A DNA stretch of 64,000 nt from Rhizobium rhododendri (GCF_007000325.2 NZ_CP117267.1:496001-560000); one strand, 5' to 3'. Shown: positions 47,144 to 56,048, counted from the stretch's first letter. The notes: generated from the sequence alone by a model not told the origin. Program-made: numbers and translations.

Positions 47144-48226
47144 CTATTCAGTCGACGGCTCCTCCGAACCGCACGATTGACGCACCTTCAAGCGGCACGG
47201 AAGACGGCGCTGCCCGGCCTCCACCGGCTTGCCGTCAATGAGATCAAGTAGCGTGACGCCAGCCTGGCGCCCCAACTCCTTGAGGGCCATATCGACTGTC
47301 GTCAGCGGCGGACGCGTGGCCGTTGCAAAAATCTCCCAGTTGTCGAAGCCGACGACGGCGATGTCCTCCGGCACCCTGAGACCCGCAAGCGTCAAGGCGT
47401 CGATCAGCCCGCGGGCGATCTGGTCGTTGCCGCAAAACACCGCATCGGGCCGATCAGACACTGGCTTTGCAACGAGCAGCTGTCCGCTTTCGTAGCCAAA
47501 GCGTTCGGACCATTCGCCGGACAGCGCCGCGCCAAAGCAGGGGAGCGCCGCTTCGGAGAGCGCGCGCAGCCAGCCCTTTTCCCGCAGGCCGACGGCGCCG
47601 AAGCTGCGCGGACCCGTCACATGCGCAATGCGCGTGCGACCGAGGCTGACGAGATGGGCGACGGCCGCATGCGCGCCTCCCTCGTCGTCGGGGACAAAAC
47701 CGATGGCGCCTGGAGGACAGGCCGCATTGACGTAGACGACAGGCATGTGAACGGCAGGAAGATCGACCGGCAGCACACGGTCGATACGCTTTCCGGAAAC
47801 CACCAGCCCGTCGACGCGCTTGTCCTCCATCGCTTCCAGATTGAGCCGCACGCGCTCCGGATCGTCGTCAATGGCACACAGAAAGACCGACACTCCACGA
47901 TCTGCCATCGCGGACGACAGGCCGGCGGCAATTGGGAGGGTAAAGCGACCGTATGTGTCATTGGTGAGAAGGCCAAGGGTGAATGAGCGCTGGTGAACGA
48001 GCGCGCGCGCCATGGCGTTCGGGCGAAAACCCATCTTCTGCGCGATATCCTGTATGCGTTTCCGGGTCTCGACCGTCATACGGCCGCGCTCGTTTAGGGC
48101 CTTGGATGCAGTGGAAACCGATACGTTCGCAGCAAGCGCAACGTCTTTAATCGTGATGCGCGCGGCGACCTCTGTCCTGTCGCCTGACAACACTGCCACG
48201 CCTTTGCTATTTTCGTTCAATACCAC
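47144..48226 (-). CDS. LacI-family regulator of the GH127 sugar operon
   Basis: A 360-residue LacI protein. The helix-turn-helix ITIKDVALAANVSVSTASKALNERGRMTVETRKRI is at about 24-60, and a periplasmic-binding-protein-like sugar domain follows (LGLLTNDTYGRF, FVPDDEGGAHAAVAHL, PDAVFCGNDQIARGLIDAL, VVGFDNWEIF). The start is probably a GTG at 48226; no ATG fits. It is the first gene of the operon and lies beside tandem operator-like sites, so it is likely an autoregulating repressor released by the imported sugar. Confidence 0.92.
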   Translation of the reverse strand: MVLNENSKGVAVLSGDRTEVAARITIKDVALAANVSVSTASKALNERGRMTVETRKRIQDIAQKMGFRPNAMARALVHQRSFTLGLLTNDTYGRFTLPIAAGLSSAMADRGVSVFLCAIDDDPERVRLNLEAMEDKRVDGLVVSGKRIDRVLPVDLPAVHMPVVYVNAACPPGAIGFVPDDEGGAHAAVAHLVSLGRTRIAHVTGPRSFGAVGLREKGWLRALSEAALPCFGAALSGEWSERFGYESGQLLVAKPVSDRPDAVFCGNDQIARGLIDALTLAGLRVPEDIAVVGFDNWEIFATATRPPLTTVDMALKELGRQAGVTLLDLIDGKPVEAGQRRLPCRLKVRQSCGSEEPSTE

Positions 48227-48248
48227 CGGACATCAACATATCTGGAAT

Positions 48249-48298
48249 GAAAAACCGTTTGCTCACCATAGGAAAACCGTTTTCTCATCTTTGGTCAA
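48249..48298 (-). promoter_or_regulatory. Tandem LacI-type operators and -35 element
   Basis: AAAACCGTTT occurs at 48251-48260 and 48273-48282, two helical turns apart. The second copy sits in a 13-bp dyad GAAAAC-C-GTTTTC (48272-48284). On the minus strand TTGACC (48293-48298) is a candidate -35, with the second operator copy in the spacer. This is the only obvious control site of the six-gene operon. Confidence 0.6.
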
Positions 48299-48789
48299 GC
48301 GCTTTTTCTCGTTCGTCATGACGTATGGGATTAAAACCTTCGAGCAATCTTGGCGTTGCCAGACGCGCCTATGCCGGAGCAATGGTTGCACAAGAAACGC
48401 ACCGCAAACGAATTGCCGCTTTTCGGAAAGATACGAGGCGACATCTGTGGAGATTTCATCCAACTCGTGTAGCCATGCCCTCGGATGCATTGGGTTGCGG
48501 CTATGTCAAACGAAGCGTCTTGAGCGCGGTTATCCTTCGGATCGAAATAGCTGGCCTGCTCGTATGATCCAGTCTGTCTGCGGACATGCGTTGCCAACGA
48601 CCACCCTTGGGGCCGCACGGGGTGGGACGTAGGCCATACGTCCATCGCTGATACGATCGTCCATGCTGTTGAACTTAGCTTCCGGGACCAGGCCGCTGTT
48701 GGGGTGCGCGGGCATTCGCTATTTCCCTGACACCGGAGTGAAGTGGCGTTGCAAGCGCCGACGGGCATCGGCCGAGGACGGTTTGAGCA
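48299..48789. other. Intergenic stretch before the GMC gene
   Basis: About 490 bp without a supported gene. A minus-strand frame at 48530-48715 reads protein-like (KFNSMDDRISDGRMAYVPPR) but has no ribosome-binding site and no partner segments; it may be a decayed gene end. No mobile-element ends were seen. Confidence 0.4.
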
Positions 48790-50379
48790 ATGGCAATGAC
48801 GCGGAGACGTTTCATGGGTGAAGGTGACAAGGCAACGGCTGCCTTAGTAATCGGCGGGGGTGCTGCCCGGGCAGGCTCGCGACCGGTCGACGTCATCATC
48901 GTCGGAGCCGGATCTGCGGGATCCGTGCTTGCGACACGGCTCAGTGCCGATCCCCATCGTCACGTGCTGTTGCTGGAGGCCGGCCCCAGCTTTGCACCGA
49001 CGGGCTACCCGAAAAGCCTGACCGACGCCGGCACTGTCGGTACGCCCGATTTCGACTGGCACTACCACAGCGACGACAAGGAAAGGCTCGGCCATGACAT
49101 TCCGCTGCCACGCGGCCGGGTCGTCGGCGGCAGCTCGGCAGTCAACGGTACTGTCGCCATGCGGGCACGACCGTCAGATTTTGCGCGCTGGGCAGCGCGC
49201 GGAATTAAGGGATGGTCCTGGAATGAAGTGTCTGCCGCGTTCGAGGCGCTGGAGAACACCCCGACCGGCGACAGCGCCGTTCACGGTCGATCCGGCCCTT
49301 TCCCGATCAGGCAGCGCACCCTTAGCGAACTGACGCCGTCGTCGAGAGCCTTCGTCCAGGCCGCCCGCCACCTTGGCCTTGCCGACGTGCAGGATTTCAA
49401 CGGCGACGCTGCGGACGGGGCAGGGGCATACCCGCTGAACGTCGTCGACGAGATGCGGATGAACACCGGCATCGTCTATCTGACCGCCGAGGTCCGTGCC
49501 CGTTCGAACCTTGCGATCCGCAGCGGGTCCGAAGTGGACAACATTGTCTTTAGCGGCCATCGCGCCACGGGCGTTCGGCTGGTCTCCGGAGAAGTCCTCA
49601 CAGCAGGCGAAATCATCCTTTCGGGCGGGGCATTCGGCAGTCCGGCCATTCTCCTTCGCTCCGGCATCGGTCCGGCCAGCGATCTGCGTGCTCTGGAAAT
49701 CCCGGTGCTGGCGGGTCTGCCGGTCGGCGCACGTCTCCAGGACCATCCGTTCTTCTACAATGTCTACGCGCTGAAGGCGTCGGAAAAAGCCATGAGACCT
49801 GCGGCCGGCGCGCTTGTCTGGACGGGCTCATCTTTGTCGGTCGGCGGCGAACTCGATCTTCAGGTGTCCGCCACGCACTTCATCGACCCGAAGGCCAGCC
49901 CCACCGGTGGAGCGATCGTTCTCGCCGCCGCCGTAACCCTGCCGCGGTCCATTGGCTCCTTCCATCTGACGTCGCGCGATCCGCGCATCGCGCCGCGCAT
50001 TCACTACAATTTCTTCGACGACCCCAGCGATCTCGACAGGATGGTGGAGGCGGTCAGACTCTCCCGGGAGATCGGCAGAACGGCGCCGTTCGCAGGCATG
50101 GTTGACCACGAGATGGCACCGGGGGCTGGCATCCAGAGCGACGCGGACCTGCGCGCCAACATCGTCGCCAATATCGCAGCCTACCAGCATCCGACTTCGA
50201 CGGTCCCGATGGGGCCGGACACCGACGACACCGCCGTCGTCGATGCCTTTGGGGGCGTGCGCGGTTTCCAGGGCCTTCGTGTCGTCGATGCCTCCATCCT
50301 GCCGGACATTCCATCGGTTCCAACCAACGTCACCACCATCATGGTCGCCGAGCGGATCGCCGCCCGCATCCTCGCCTAG
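48790..50379 (+). CDS. GMC-family FAD-dependent oxidoreductase
   Basis: A 529-residue choline-dehydrogenase-like enzyme oxidising an alcohol. FAD-binding GAGSAGSVLATRL begins near 38; GMC signature 1 lies around RGRVVGGSSAVNGTVAMR; catalytic His is in YQHPTSTVPMG near 465, and the second active-site residue is Asn in SVPTNVTTIM. The N-terminus TRRRFMGEGDKATAALVIGGGAARAG resembles a degenerate Tat signal, so export is possible. The overall length is slightly short of choline dehydrogenase. It heads the redox cluster; the SDR follows after 44 nt. Confidence 0.92.
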   Translation: MAMTRRRFMGEGDKATAALVIGGGAARAGSRPVDVIIVGAGSAGSVLATRLSADPHRHVLLLEAGPSFAPTGYPKSLTDAGTVGTPDFDWHYHSDDKERLGHDIPLPRGRVVGGSSAVNGTVAMRARPSDFARWAARGIKGWSWNEVSAAFEALENTPTGDSAVHGRSGPFPIRQRTLSELTPSSRAFVQAARHLGLADVQDFNGDAADGAGAYPLNVVDEMRMNTGIVYLTAEVRARSNLAIRSGSEVDNIVFSGHRATGVRLVSGEVLTAGEIILSGGAFGSPAILLRSGIGPASDLRALEIPVLAGLPVGARLQDHPFFYNVYALKASEKAMRPAAGALVWTGSSLSVGGELDLQVSATHFIDPKASPTGGAIVLAAAVTLPRSIGSFHLTSRDPRIAPRIHYNFFDDPSDLDRMVEAVRLSREIGRTAPFAGMVDHEMAPGAGIQSDADLRANIVANIAAYQHPTSTVPMGPDTDDTAVVDAFGGVRGFQGLRVVDASILPDIPSVPTNVTTIMVAERIAARILA

Positions 50380-50423
50380 CTCGAATTTCCCTCCGATTAG
50401 AGCCTCTCAGAAGGACGCTTCCC

Positions 50424-51275
50424 ATGTCGCAGACAACATCCAGGAACTGGCTGATCACCGGCGTATCGTCGGGTCTCGGCCGCACCCTTGCGCAAGCCGC
50501 GCTGGCTCAGGGCGATCATGTGGTCGGCACGGTTCGCAATGCCGCCAACAAGGCCGAGTTCGAGGCTGTCGCACCGGGCCGCTCGTCTGCCGTCGTCCTC
50601 GATGTTACCGATGTTGCTTCCGTGGAGGCCGGGCTCGCTGAGGCGGCCACCCTGTTCGGTGGCCGGATCGACGTCCTTGTCAACAATGCCGGATGGGGGA
50701 TGCTGGGCGCGGTCGAGGAGACCAGCGAGACCGAGGCGAAGGCGGTGTTCGACACCAACTTCTTCGGCCAGCTCAATGTCTTGCGGGCGGCACTGCCGAT
50801 CATGCGGGCTGCAGGAACCGGTCACATCGTCGCCGCATCCGCCGTCGGCGGGTTTACGGGCTTTGCCGGGCTTGGGGTGTACTCTGCGGCAAAGGCTGCG
50901 GTCGACATCATGAACGAGGCTCTGGCGCAAGAGGTCGCGCCGTTCGGGATCAAGGTGACAATCCTGACACTGGGCATTTTCCGCACCAACTTCGCCTCGT
51001 CATCGCTGAAGCATGTCGGCCAGACGATTGCCGCCTATGAGGACAACCCCGTCGGCAAGTTCCGTGGATTCATGGACCAGATCTCCGGCAAGCAGCCGAA
51101 CGATCCCCAGCGTGGTGCCGAGGCAATTCTCAAGCTCGTCGCCTCCGAAAAGCCGCCTCTGCATCTTGCGCTTGGAGACGACGCGGTCGCCGTCATGGAA
51201 CGCAAGATGGCGTCGATGAAGAGCGATATCGATGCCTGGCGCGAAGTCAGTGCATCGGTCGTGTTCCCGAAATGA
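50424..51275 (+). CDS. Short-chain dehydrogenase/reductase (first of two)
   Basis: A 283-residue classical SDR with a long C-terminus. Cofactor motif TGVSSGLG, VLDVTD, NNAG, catalytic Ser in AASAVGG and Tyr/Lys in YSAAK. The LGIFRTNF segment and the tail PNDPQRGAEAILKLV are typical of oxidoreductases annotated as ketoreductases. The ATG at 50424 follows AGAAGGACGCTTCCC. Substrate unknown. Confidence 0.92.
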   Translation: MSQTTSRNWLITGVSSGLGRTLAQAALAQGDHVVGTVRNAANKAEFEAVAPGRSSAVVLDVTDVASVEAGLAEAATLFGGRIDVLVNNAGWGMLGAVEETSETEAKAVFDTNFFGQLNVLRAALPIMRAAGTGHIVAASAVGGFTGFAGLGVYSAAKAAVDIMNEALAQEVAPFGIKVTILTLGIFRTNFASSSLKHVGQTIAAYEDNPVGKFRGFMDQISGKQPNDPQRGAEAILKLVASEKPPLHLALGDDAVAVMERKMASMKSDIDAWREVSASVVFPK

Positions 51276-51327
51276 CCAAACAGAACGTCCCGCCGCTGAT
51301 CTCGTATTTTCACCCAGGAGCATTCCC

Positions 51328-52071
51328 ATGACATCCCTAGCAGGCAAGGTTGCGCTGATCACCGGTGCATCGCGTGGCATCGGCCGGGCGATTGGCGAGC
51401 GGCTCGGACGCGAGGGCGCTACGGTGGCGATCAACTATCGCAGCCGTCCCGAGGAAGCGGCGGACGCGGTTCGGGCGGTCGAGGAGGCCGGCGGCGTGGC
51501 GCGCGCCTTCCAGGCCGATGTTGCCAACATGGCGGACATCGGCCGGCTGTTTTCGGAAGTCGATGCTGCCTTTGGCGGCCTCGACATCGTCGTCGCCAAT
51601 GCAGGACTACCGTTCATCGGCGTGGCAGTCGTTGACGTCAGGGAGGAGGATTTCGATCGGATCTTCGGACTGAACGCCAAGGGTTCGTTCTTTGTGCTTC
51701 AGGAAGCGGCCAAGCGCGTATGCAACGGCGGACGGATCATCGATATTTCGACATCGACAACCGCGTTCACGGCACAGGGGATGGGGCTGCACGCCGCTTC
51801 GAAGGCCGGATCGAAGCTGATCGTGGAGGTCCTTGCGATTGAACTCGGCCATCGTGCGATCACGGTCAACTCGGTCATGCCCGGCGCGACCAACACCGAG
51901 TTCATCAAGGATGCGCCGCAGGAAGAGCGGGACCGCATCGCTGCCGGCTCACCGCTTGGACGCCTTGGCGAGCCCGACGAAATCGCCGATGTCGTCGCCT
52001 TCCTCGCCTCCGATCAGGCGCGATGGCTGACGGGGCAACACATCCTGGCGAATGGCGGAGCGAGGGTATGA
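51328..52071 (+). CDS. SDR-family protein with His in place of the catalytic Tyr
   Basis: A 247-residue FabG-like protein. TGASRGIG (12-19), DVAN near 64, ANAG near 90. The catalytic block reads GLHAASKAG: Lys159 is present but the Tyr of YxxxK is His155 (codon CAC). CAGGAG is 7 nt before the ATG. The rest of the fold is well preserved, including the C-terminal WLTGQHILANGG, so it is not an obvious pseudogene. It may have lost oxidoreductase activity or use a different chemistry. ATGA overlap with the next gene. Confidence 0.88.
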   Translation: MTSLAGKVALITGASRGIGRAIGERLGREGATVAINYRSRPEEAADAVRAVEEAGGVARAFQADVANMADIGRLFSEVDAAFGGLDIVVANAGLPFIGVAVVDVREEDFDRIFGLNAKGSFFVLQEAAKRVCNGGRIIDISTSTTAFTAQGMGLHAASKAGSKLIVEVLAIELGHRAITVNSVMPGATNTEFIKDAPQEERDRIAAGSPLGRLGEPDEIADVVAFLASDQARWLTGQHILANGGARV

Positions 52072-52514
52072 CCAAGAGCTATGTCGCCGTCTACACCGCG
52101 ACCATTAGCGCAAGTCCGGAGCGGATCTGGGCTGTCGTCCGCGATTTCGCAACAGTTGCATCGTGGAACCCCATTGCCCGCGAGAGCCGTCTGGTGGGCG
52201 AGCGGGAACGGGAGCTGATCACCTCCGACGGGACGCTTGTCCGCGAGCGGATGATCAAATGTGACGACGACGCACGTCATCTCACCTACCAGATGGTGAC
52301 ATTCCCTATTCCCGTCACCGAGCAGACGAACCAGATCCTTGTCGTTGCAGGCAAATCTGACGACGAGACGAACATCCGGTTCGAGGCGTCGTTCATTCCG
52401 GCCGACGGGGCGGATTCGAACGTGATACAGGGCATCAATCTTTCGGCGTTTGCGTCGGCATCTGAAGGTCTTGCCCGTCATTTGGGGGTTGCCCTGGTGA
52501 GGGCGTCTCTCTAA
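52068..52514 (+). CDS. SRPBCC (START-like) small-ligand-binding protein
   Basis: A 148-residue protein of the polyketide-cyclase/Bet v1-like superfamily. The N-terminus YTATISASPERIWAVVRDFATVASWNP is characteristic, followed by strands and the long C-terminal helix SAFASASEGLARHLGVALVRA. Its ATG overlaps the SDR stop (ATGA), so the two act together, perhaps with this protein binding the hydrophobic substrate. Confidence 0.85.
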   Translation: MTKSYVAVYTATISASPERIWAVVRDFATVASWNPIARESRLVGERERELITSDGTLVRERMIKCDDDARHLTYQMVTFPIPVTEQTNQILVVAGKSDDETNIRFEASFIPADGADSNVIQGINLSAFASASEGLARHLGVALVRASL

Positions 52515-52598
52515 TGCTGGTTGTGGCCTCTCTATAGAATGAGGCCCTCGAACACGGGTCTTGGCGGGATGTCCGTCAACCTGCTGAAGGACTGCCTA

Positions 52599-53519
52599 GT
52601 GCTTGACCTGAATGACGTCCGCTACTTCGTTCAGGTCGTCGACAGCGGAGGGCTGACGGCTGCAAGCCGCAGCACGGGTATTCCGAAGTCGACCCTGAGC
52701 CATCGGCTCCAGCAGCTCGAGGCAGGCCTGGGTGTGCGCCTGGTCAACCGGACGTCACGGGCGCAGACACTGACCGAGGCGGGCTCCTTGTTCTATCGCC
52801 ACGCTCTTGTCATGCTCCAGAGTGCAGAAATGGCGGAAAATTCGGTTCGCCAAAGGCTGGATGAGCCGACGGGGGTCGTCAAATTTACGACGGCGATCGC
52901 AACCTCCATGTATGTCCTGCGCCATATCATACCGCAGTTTGCGATCGATCATCCCAAGATCAACCTCGTCCAGCACACGGGCGACGAGCAGACCGACATC
53001 ATCGGCGGCGCCTTCGACCTGGCGATCCGGGCCCACGAGGGACAAATGACCGACTCGGCCCTGGTGCAGCGTACATTGTCTCCGGCACCCTGGTTCATCT
53101 TCGCGGCTCCCTGCTATCTCCAGCATCGCGGTGAGCCAACCACGCCGGACGATCTTTTGGAGCATGACCTTCTGGCGATGTATCGTCCCGGGCAGGCGAC
53201 CGTCTGGAAGCTCAGCCATCCCTTGATGGGCGATCGCTCGCTTGCGGTCCAACCCCGGATGGCGGGCAATGACCTGATGATGCTGAAACAAGCGGCGGCG
53301 GACGGGATCGGCATCACGGCGCTTCCGGGTTACATTTGTCGGGAGGAATTGCTCGAGGGAAAGCTGCAAAGGGTGATGCCGGAATGGCTGGCGGGCAAGG
53401 CGGTCATCACGGCGGTATTGCCTTTCCGGGATTATGTGCTGCCATCGGTGCGTGCGTTTCTCGACTACCTCATCATCGAGCTGCCCAAAGTGGTCAACCC
53501 TGATCCTGGCTCACCATAG
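52599..53519 (+). CDS. LysR-family transcriptional regulator
   Basis: A 306-residue LysR regulator. The winged helix is DLNDVRYFVQVVDSGGLTAASRSTGIPKSTLSHRLQQLEAGLGVRLVNRTSR; the effector domain follows with CYLQHRGEPTTPDDLLEHDLLAM and ITALPGYICREELLEG. A GTG at 52599 with GAAGGA 7 nt upstream gives the normal length; ATGs at 52539 and 52569 and a TTG at 52521 lie upstream without support. It probably controls the redox cluster around it. Confidence 0.9.
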   Translation: MLDLNDVRYFVQVVDSGGLTAASRSTGIPKSTLSHRLQQLEAGLGVRLVNRTSRAQTLTEAGSLFYRHALVMLQSAEMAENSVRQRLDEPTGVVKFTTAIATSMYVLRHIIPQFAIDHPKINLVQHTGDEQTDIIGGAFDLAIRAHEGQMTDSALVQRTLSPAPWFIFAAPCYLQHRGEPTTPDDLLEHDLLAMYRPGQATVWKLSHPLMGDRSLAVQPRMAGNDLMMLKQAAADGIGITALPGYICREELLEGKLQRVMPEWLAGKAVITAVLPFRDYVLPSVRAFLDYLIIELPKVVNPDPGSP

Positions 53520-53554
53520 TTCGCCATTTGTCAGCAATCTCAGTCGGAGCCTTC

Positions 53555-54130
53555 ATGTCCCAGTCCAAGTCGCTGCACTTCGTGACCCTTCTCGGAAGCC
53601 TGCGTCATGGCTCCTACAATGCCGCCATCGCGCGGGCCCTGCCGTCCTTGTCTCCCGACGGTGTGACGATCGCAGCGCTTGGTTCGATCGGTTCGTTTCC
53701 GCTCTATGACGAGGATTTGGAGAAGACGGGGTTCCCGGCCGATGTGATGGCCATGGGCGACACGATCCGTCTGGCCGATGGCGTCATCATCGTCACGCCG
53801 GAGTACAACTACTCCGTCCCCGGCGCTCTCAAGAACGCTCTGGACTGGCTTTCGCGTCTCCCGAACCAGCCGTTTGCGGGCAAGCCAGTGGCGATCCAGA
53901 CGGCGTCACGCGGCATGCTGGGCGGCGTCCGCGCCCAGTACCATCTCCGACAAATCCTTGTGTATCTGGATGCAGCCGTACTCAACAAGCCGGAGGTGAT
54001 GATCGGGCATGTCCCCGGCAACGTCGATGGAGAGCCGCCCGAGCTCACCGATGAAGAGACGCGCCAGCACCTGTCAAAGCAGATTGCCGCATTCGCGCAC
54101 TTCTCTGAAGGTACAAAGACCAGCATTTAA
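53555..54130 (+). CDS. NADPH-dependent FMN reductase (ChrR/azoreductase-like)
   Basis: A 191-residue flavodoxin-like reductase. FMN-binding LLGSLRHGSYNAAIARAL, the catalytic-fold segment VIIVTPEYNYSVPGALKNALDWLSR, and GKPVAIQTASRGMLGGVRAQYHLRQIL are characteristic. It reduces quinones, azo dyes, chromate or free FMN. A flavin or quinone role would fit the GMC/SDR neighbours. The ATG at 53555 has CGGAG at good spacing. Confidence 0.92.
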   Translation: MSQSKSLHFVTLLGSLRHGSYNAAIARALPSLSPDGVTIAALGSIGSFPLYDEDLEKTGFPADVMAMGDTIRLADGVIIVTPEYNYSVPGALKNALDWLSRLPNQPFAGKPVAIQTASRGMLGGVRAQYHLRQILVYLDAAVLNKPEVMIGHVPGNVDGEPPELTDEETRQHLSKQIAAFAHFSEGTKTSI

Positions 54131-54641
54131 TCACCTTAATGATACTTTAAGATGTCTGTCTTGCCGCGGTCATCGGAACGAGGGCTTTGATCGTTCATTT
54201 CCTCGGACATACCGTCTTGGATAGGCAGGCTAATCATTCCGTCAGATTTCTTTAACTGAGAGCGACCGATCCAAATTGAGAGATCGGGCCATAAGCTTTG
54301 AAATGGATGATCAGGCACATGACCCAACGGTGCATTCTAAAGCCCGTCGATCCCTACAGCGGCAAGATCTACAGCACTGGCTGGAAGCAGCCGGGTCGCG
54401 GAACCCGGTCTGTTCTGGAGAAGGCCTGCGGCAAAGTGCTTGCGGCGGATTTCTCTATGGCGCGCTCATCAGTCCAGGGGGTCTGAGCCTCGACGTCTTT
54501 CTCAAGGGGCACCGATGCCTGTTGCGAAACGCGCGGCTCGTCGAGTTCTTGGAGAATAACCAAGCTCCAGCGGAATAAACAGCGGCCTTTCAAAACCGAA
54601 CCCGGGGCCGGAATTGCCCCATAATCACCGAGGATATGAAT
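54131..54641. other. Intergenic stretch
   Basis: About 510 bp, more AT-rich than its surroundings. A 53-residue frame beginning MTQRCILKPVDPYSG (from 54319) was considered, but it has no ribosome-binding site and no domain. No repeat or RNA gene was found. Confidence 0.4.
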
Positions 54642-55130
54642 ATGAAACCGACATACGTGCATCGCGAAAAACCCGATGCCTACCTGTTCCTTGGCGTCGT
54701 CATGCGCGTGCTCCTCACAAGCGAGGACACGGGTGGACAGTTTACAATGATCGAGGGGACGATGCCGCCCAAGGGCGACGGCGGGCTCCACGTTCATCGC
54801 GACGACGACGAGAGCATGACACTCCTGGAAGGCGCGCTGGACGTGACGGTCGGGGAGGTCGGCTTCCGGCTGGAAGCGGGCCAGTCGTATTTCGCCCCGC
54901 GCGGCGTGCCGCACAGGTTGCGAAATACGGGTACGGTTCCCGCCCGAGGTCTCCTCGTGACGACGCCGGGTGGCTTCGATTCCTTTGTCGCACGAGCGGG
55001 CATTCCGGTTCACAACGGAGTGGTGCCGATATTGCCGCCACCTTCGCCTGAAGGGATGGGAGCGCTTCTCGAATTGGCGGCCCAGTACGGGATTACAGTT
55101 CTGGAACCGCCGGCGGGCCTTCCTTCCTGA
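54642..55130 (+). CDS. Cupin-domain protein
   Basis: A 162-residue single-domain cupin. Motif 1 is GLHVHRDDDESMTLLEGALDV, with two His and a Glu as metal ligands; motif 2 is APRGVPHRLRNTGTVPAR, which supplies a further His. The C-terminal extension (PPPSPEGMGALLELAAQYGITVLEPP) is typical of quercetin-dioxygenase-like cupins. GAGGAT ends just before the ATG at 54636, so the ATG at 54642 with 6-nt spacing is preferred. Confidence 0.88.
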   Translation: MKPTYVHREKPDAYLFLGVVMRVLLTSEDTGGQFTMIEGTMPPKGDGGLHVHRDDDESMTLLEGALDVTVGEVGFRLEAGQSYFAPRGVPHRLRNTGTVPARGLLVTTPGGFDSFVARAGIPVHNGVVPILPPPSPEGMGALLELAAQYGITVLEPPAGLPS

Positions 55131-55142
55131 AGTCGCTCCGAG

Positions 55143-55182
55143 AGCTTGCCGGGCATTCGTGCCTGGCAAGCTTTCGGGTTTT
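55143..55182 (+). terminator. Rho-independent terminator after the cupin gene
   Basis: AGCTTGCC-G-GGCA (55143-55155) pairs with TGCC-T-GGCAAGCT (55160-55172), one G-T wobble, around a stable TTCG tetraloop. TTCGGGTTTT follows. It ends the cupin transcript cleanly. Confidence 0.85.
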
Positions 55183-55277
55183 GACAGGCACCTCACCAAT
55201 CCACCCGGCATGGGTTTTGATGTCCGCTTTTGAGCTCACGCTCTGAAGCACATGGTCGGCGCGCCCGTCCCCCGACC

Positions 55278-55799
55278 TCAATACGCCGAAAACCGCGATC
55301 TCATTGCCGCTTCCTCCTGGACGATGCGGATGATCAGCGGGATGGCGTAAAACGGCAGGCCGGCAGCCAGGGTGAGGGGAGCGTTCATGAGCAGAGCGAA
55401 GCCGATCAACTCCGGCAGGATATTCAGGAAGTAATTCGGATGTCGCACCCACCGGAACAGCGCATGGGTGACCAAAACGTGCTCACGGGCAATCAGGAGC
55501 TTCACCGTCCAGAGGGAGCCGAGCAGCCGGACCACGACCACCAGCGCTACGACCCCGATCGTATACAGAATGACGCCAATCCAGAAGGCGGCGTCAATGG
55601 GGTGCGCCTGGAAGGCACCTTCGGTCATGGCGCTGATATAGAAGGCGATGTGCGCGAGCGCCAGGATAGCCGTATTGCGCGCACCGATCTCCACGGCACC
55701 CTCTCGCTTCAACGCCGCCTCGTGGCGAAGCGATACGACGAGCATGGCGACACGGAAGGCAACCGCAACCATGCAGAAAATGATGAGACCCAGGGGCAT
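55278..55799 (-). CDS. ICMT-like/isoprenylcysteine-methyltransferase-type membrane protein
   Basis: A 173-residue protein with about five membrane helices. The C-terminal RWVRHPNYFLNILPELIGFALL is the conserved RHPxY core of the ICMT/PEMT-like methyltransferase superfamily, which binds SAM at the membrane surface. The tail RIVQEEAAM matches the closing E-E motif. AAGGA sits before the ATG at 55799; the longer frame adds five residues. Substrate unknown. Confidence 0.82.
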   Translation of the reverse strand: MPLGLIIFCMVAVAFRVAMLVVSLRHEAALKREGAVEIGARNTAILALAHIAFYISAMTEGAFQAHPIDAAFWIGVILYTIGVVALVVVVRLLGSLWTVKLLIAREHVLVTHALFRWVRHPNYFLNILPELIGFALLMNAPLTLAAGLPFYAIPLIIRIVQEEAAMRSRFSAY

Positions 55800-56048
55800 A
55801 TGAAATCCTTTCAATTGAGCGTCTTGCCGATGAACGCAACACCGGCGAAACCGGTGGTCGCTGCCCGAAGGCCTGCCTCAAGCCGTCTGCATGAGAAGGC
55901 ACGGTCGCCCGGCAATGATACGCAATGTGAGCCGAATGTTGGTGGGGGGCAGGATGACGTTATAAACCTTCAAGCCCACGGCTGCGTATTGCCGCGGCTT
56001 GATCGCGCGCCGGGTCGTCAATGTGTCGGGTGACGGGACACCTGTCGT

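Noticed and set aside
54298..54486. Small gene between the FMN reductase and cupin genes
   Set aside because: No ribosome-binding site, no domain and composition typical of intergenic sequence here.
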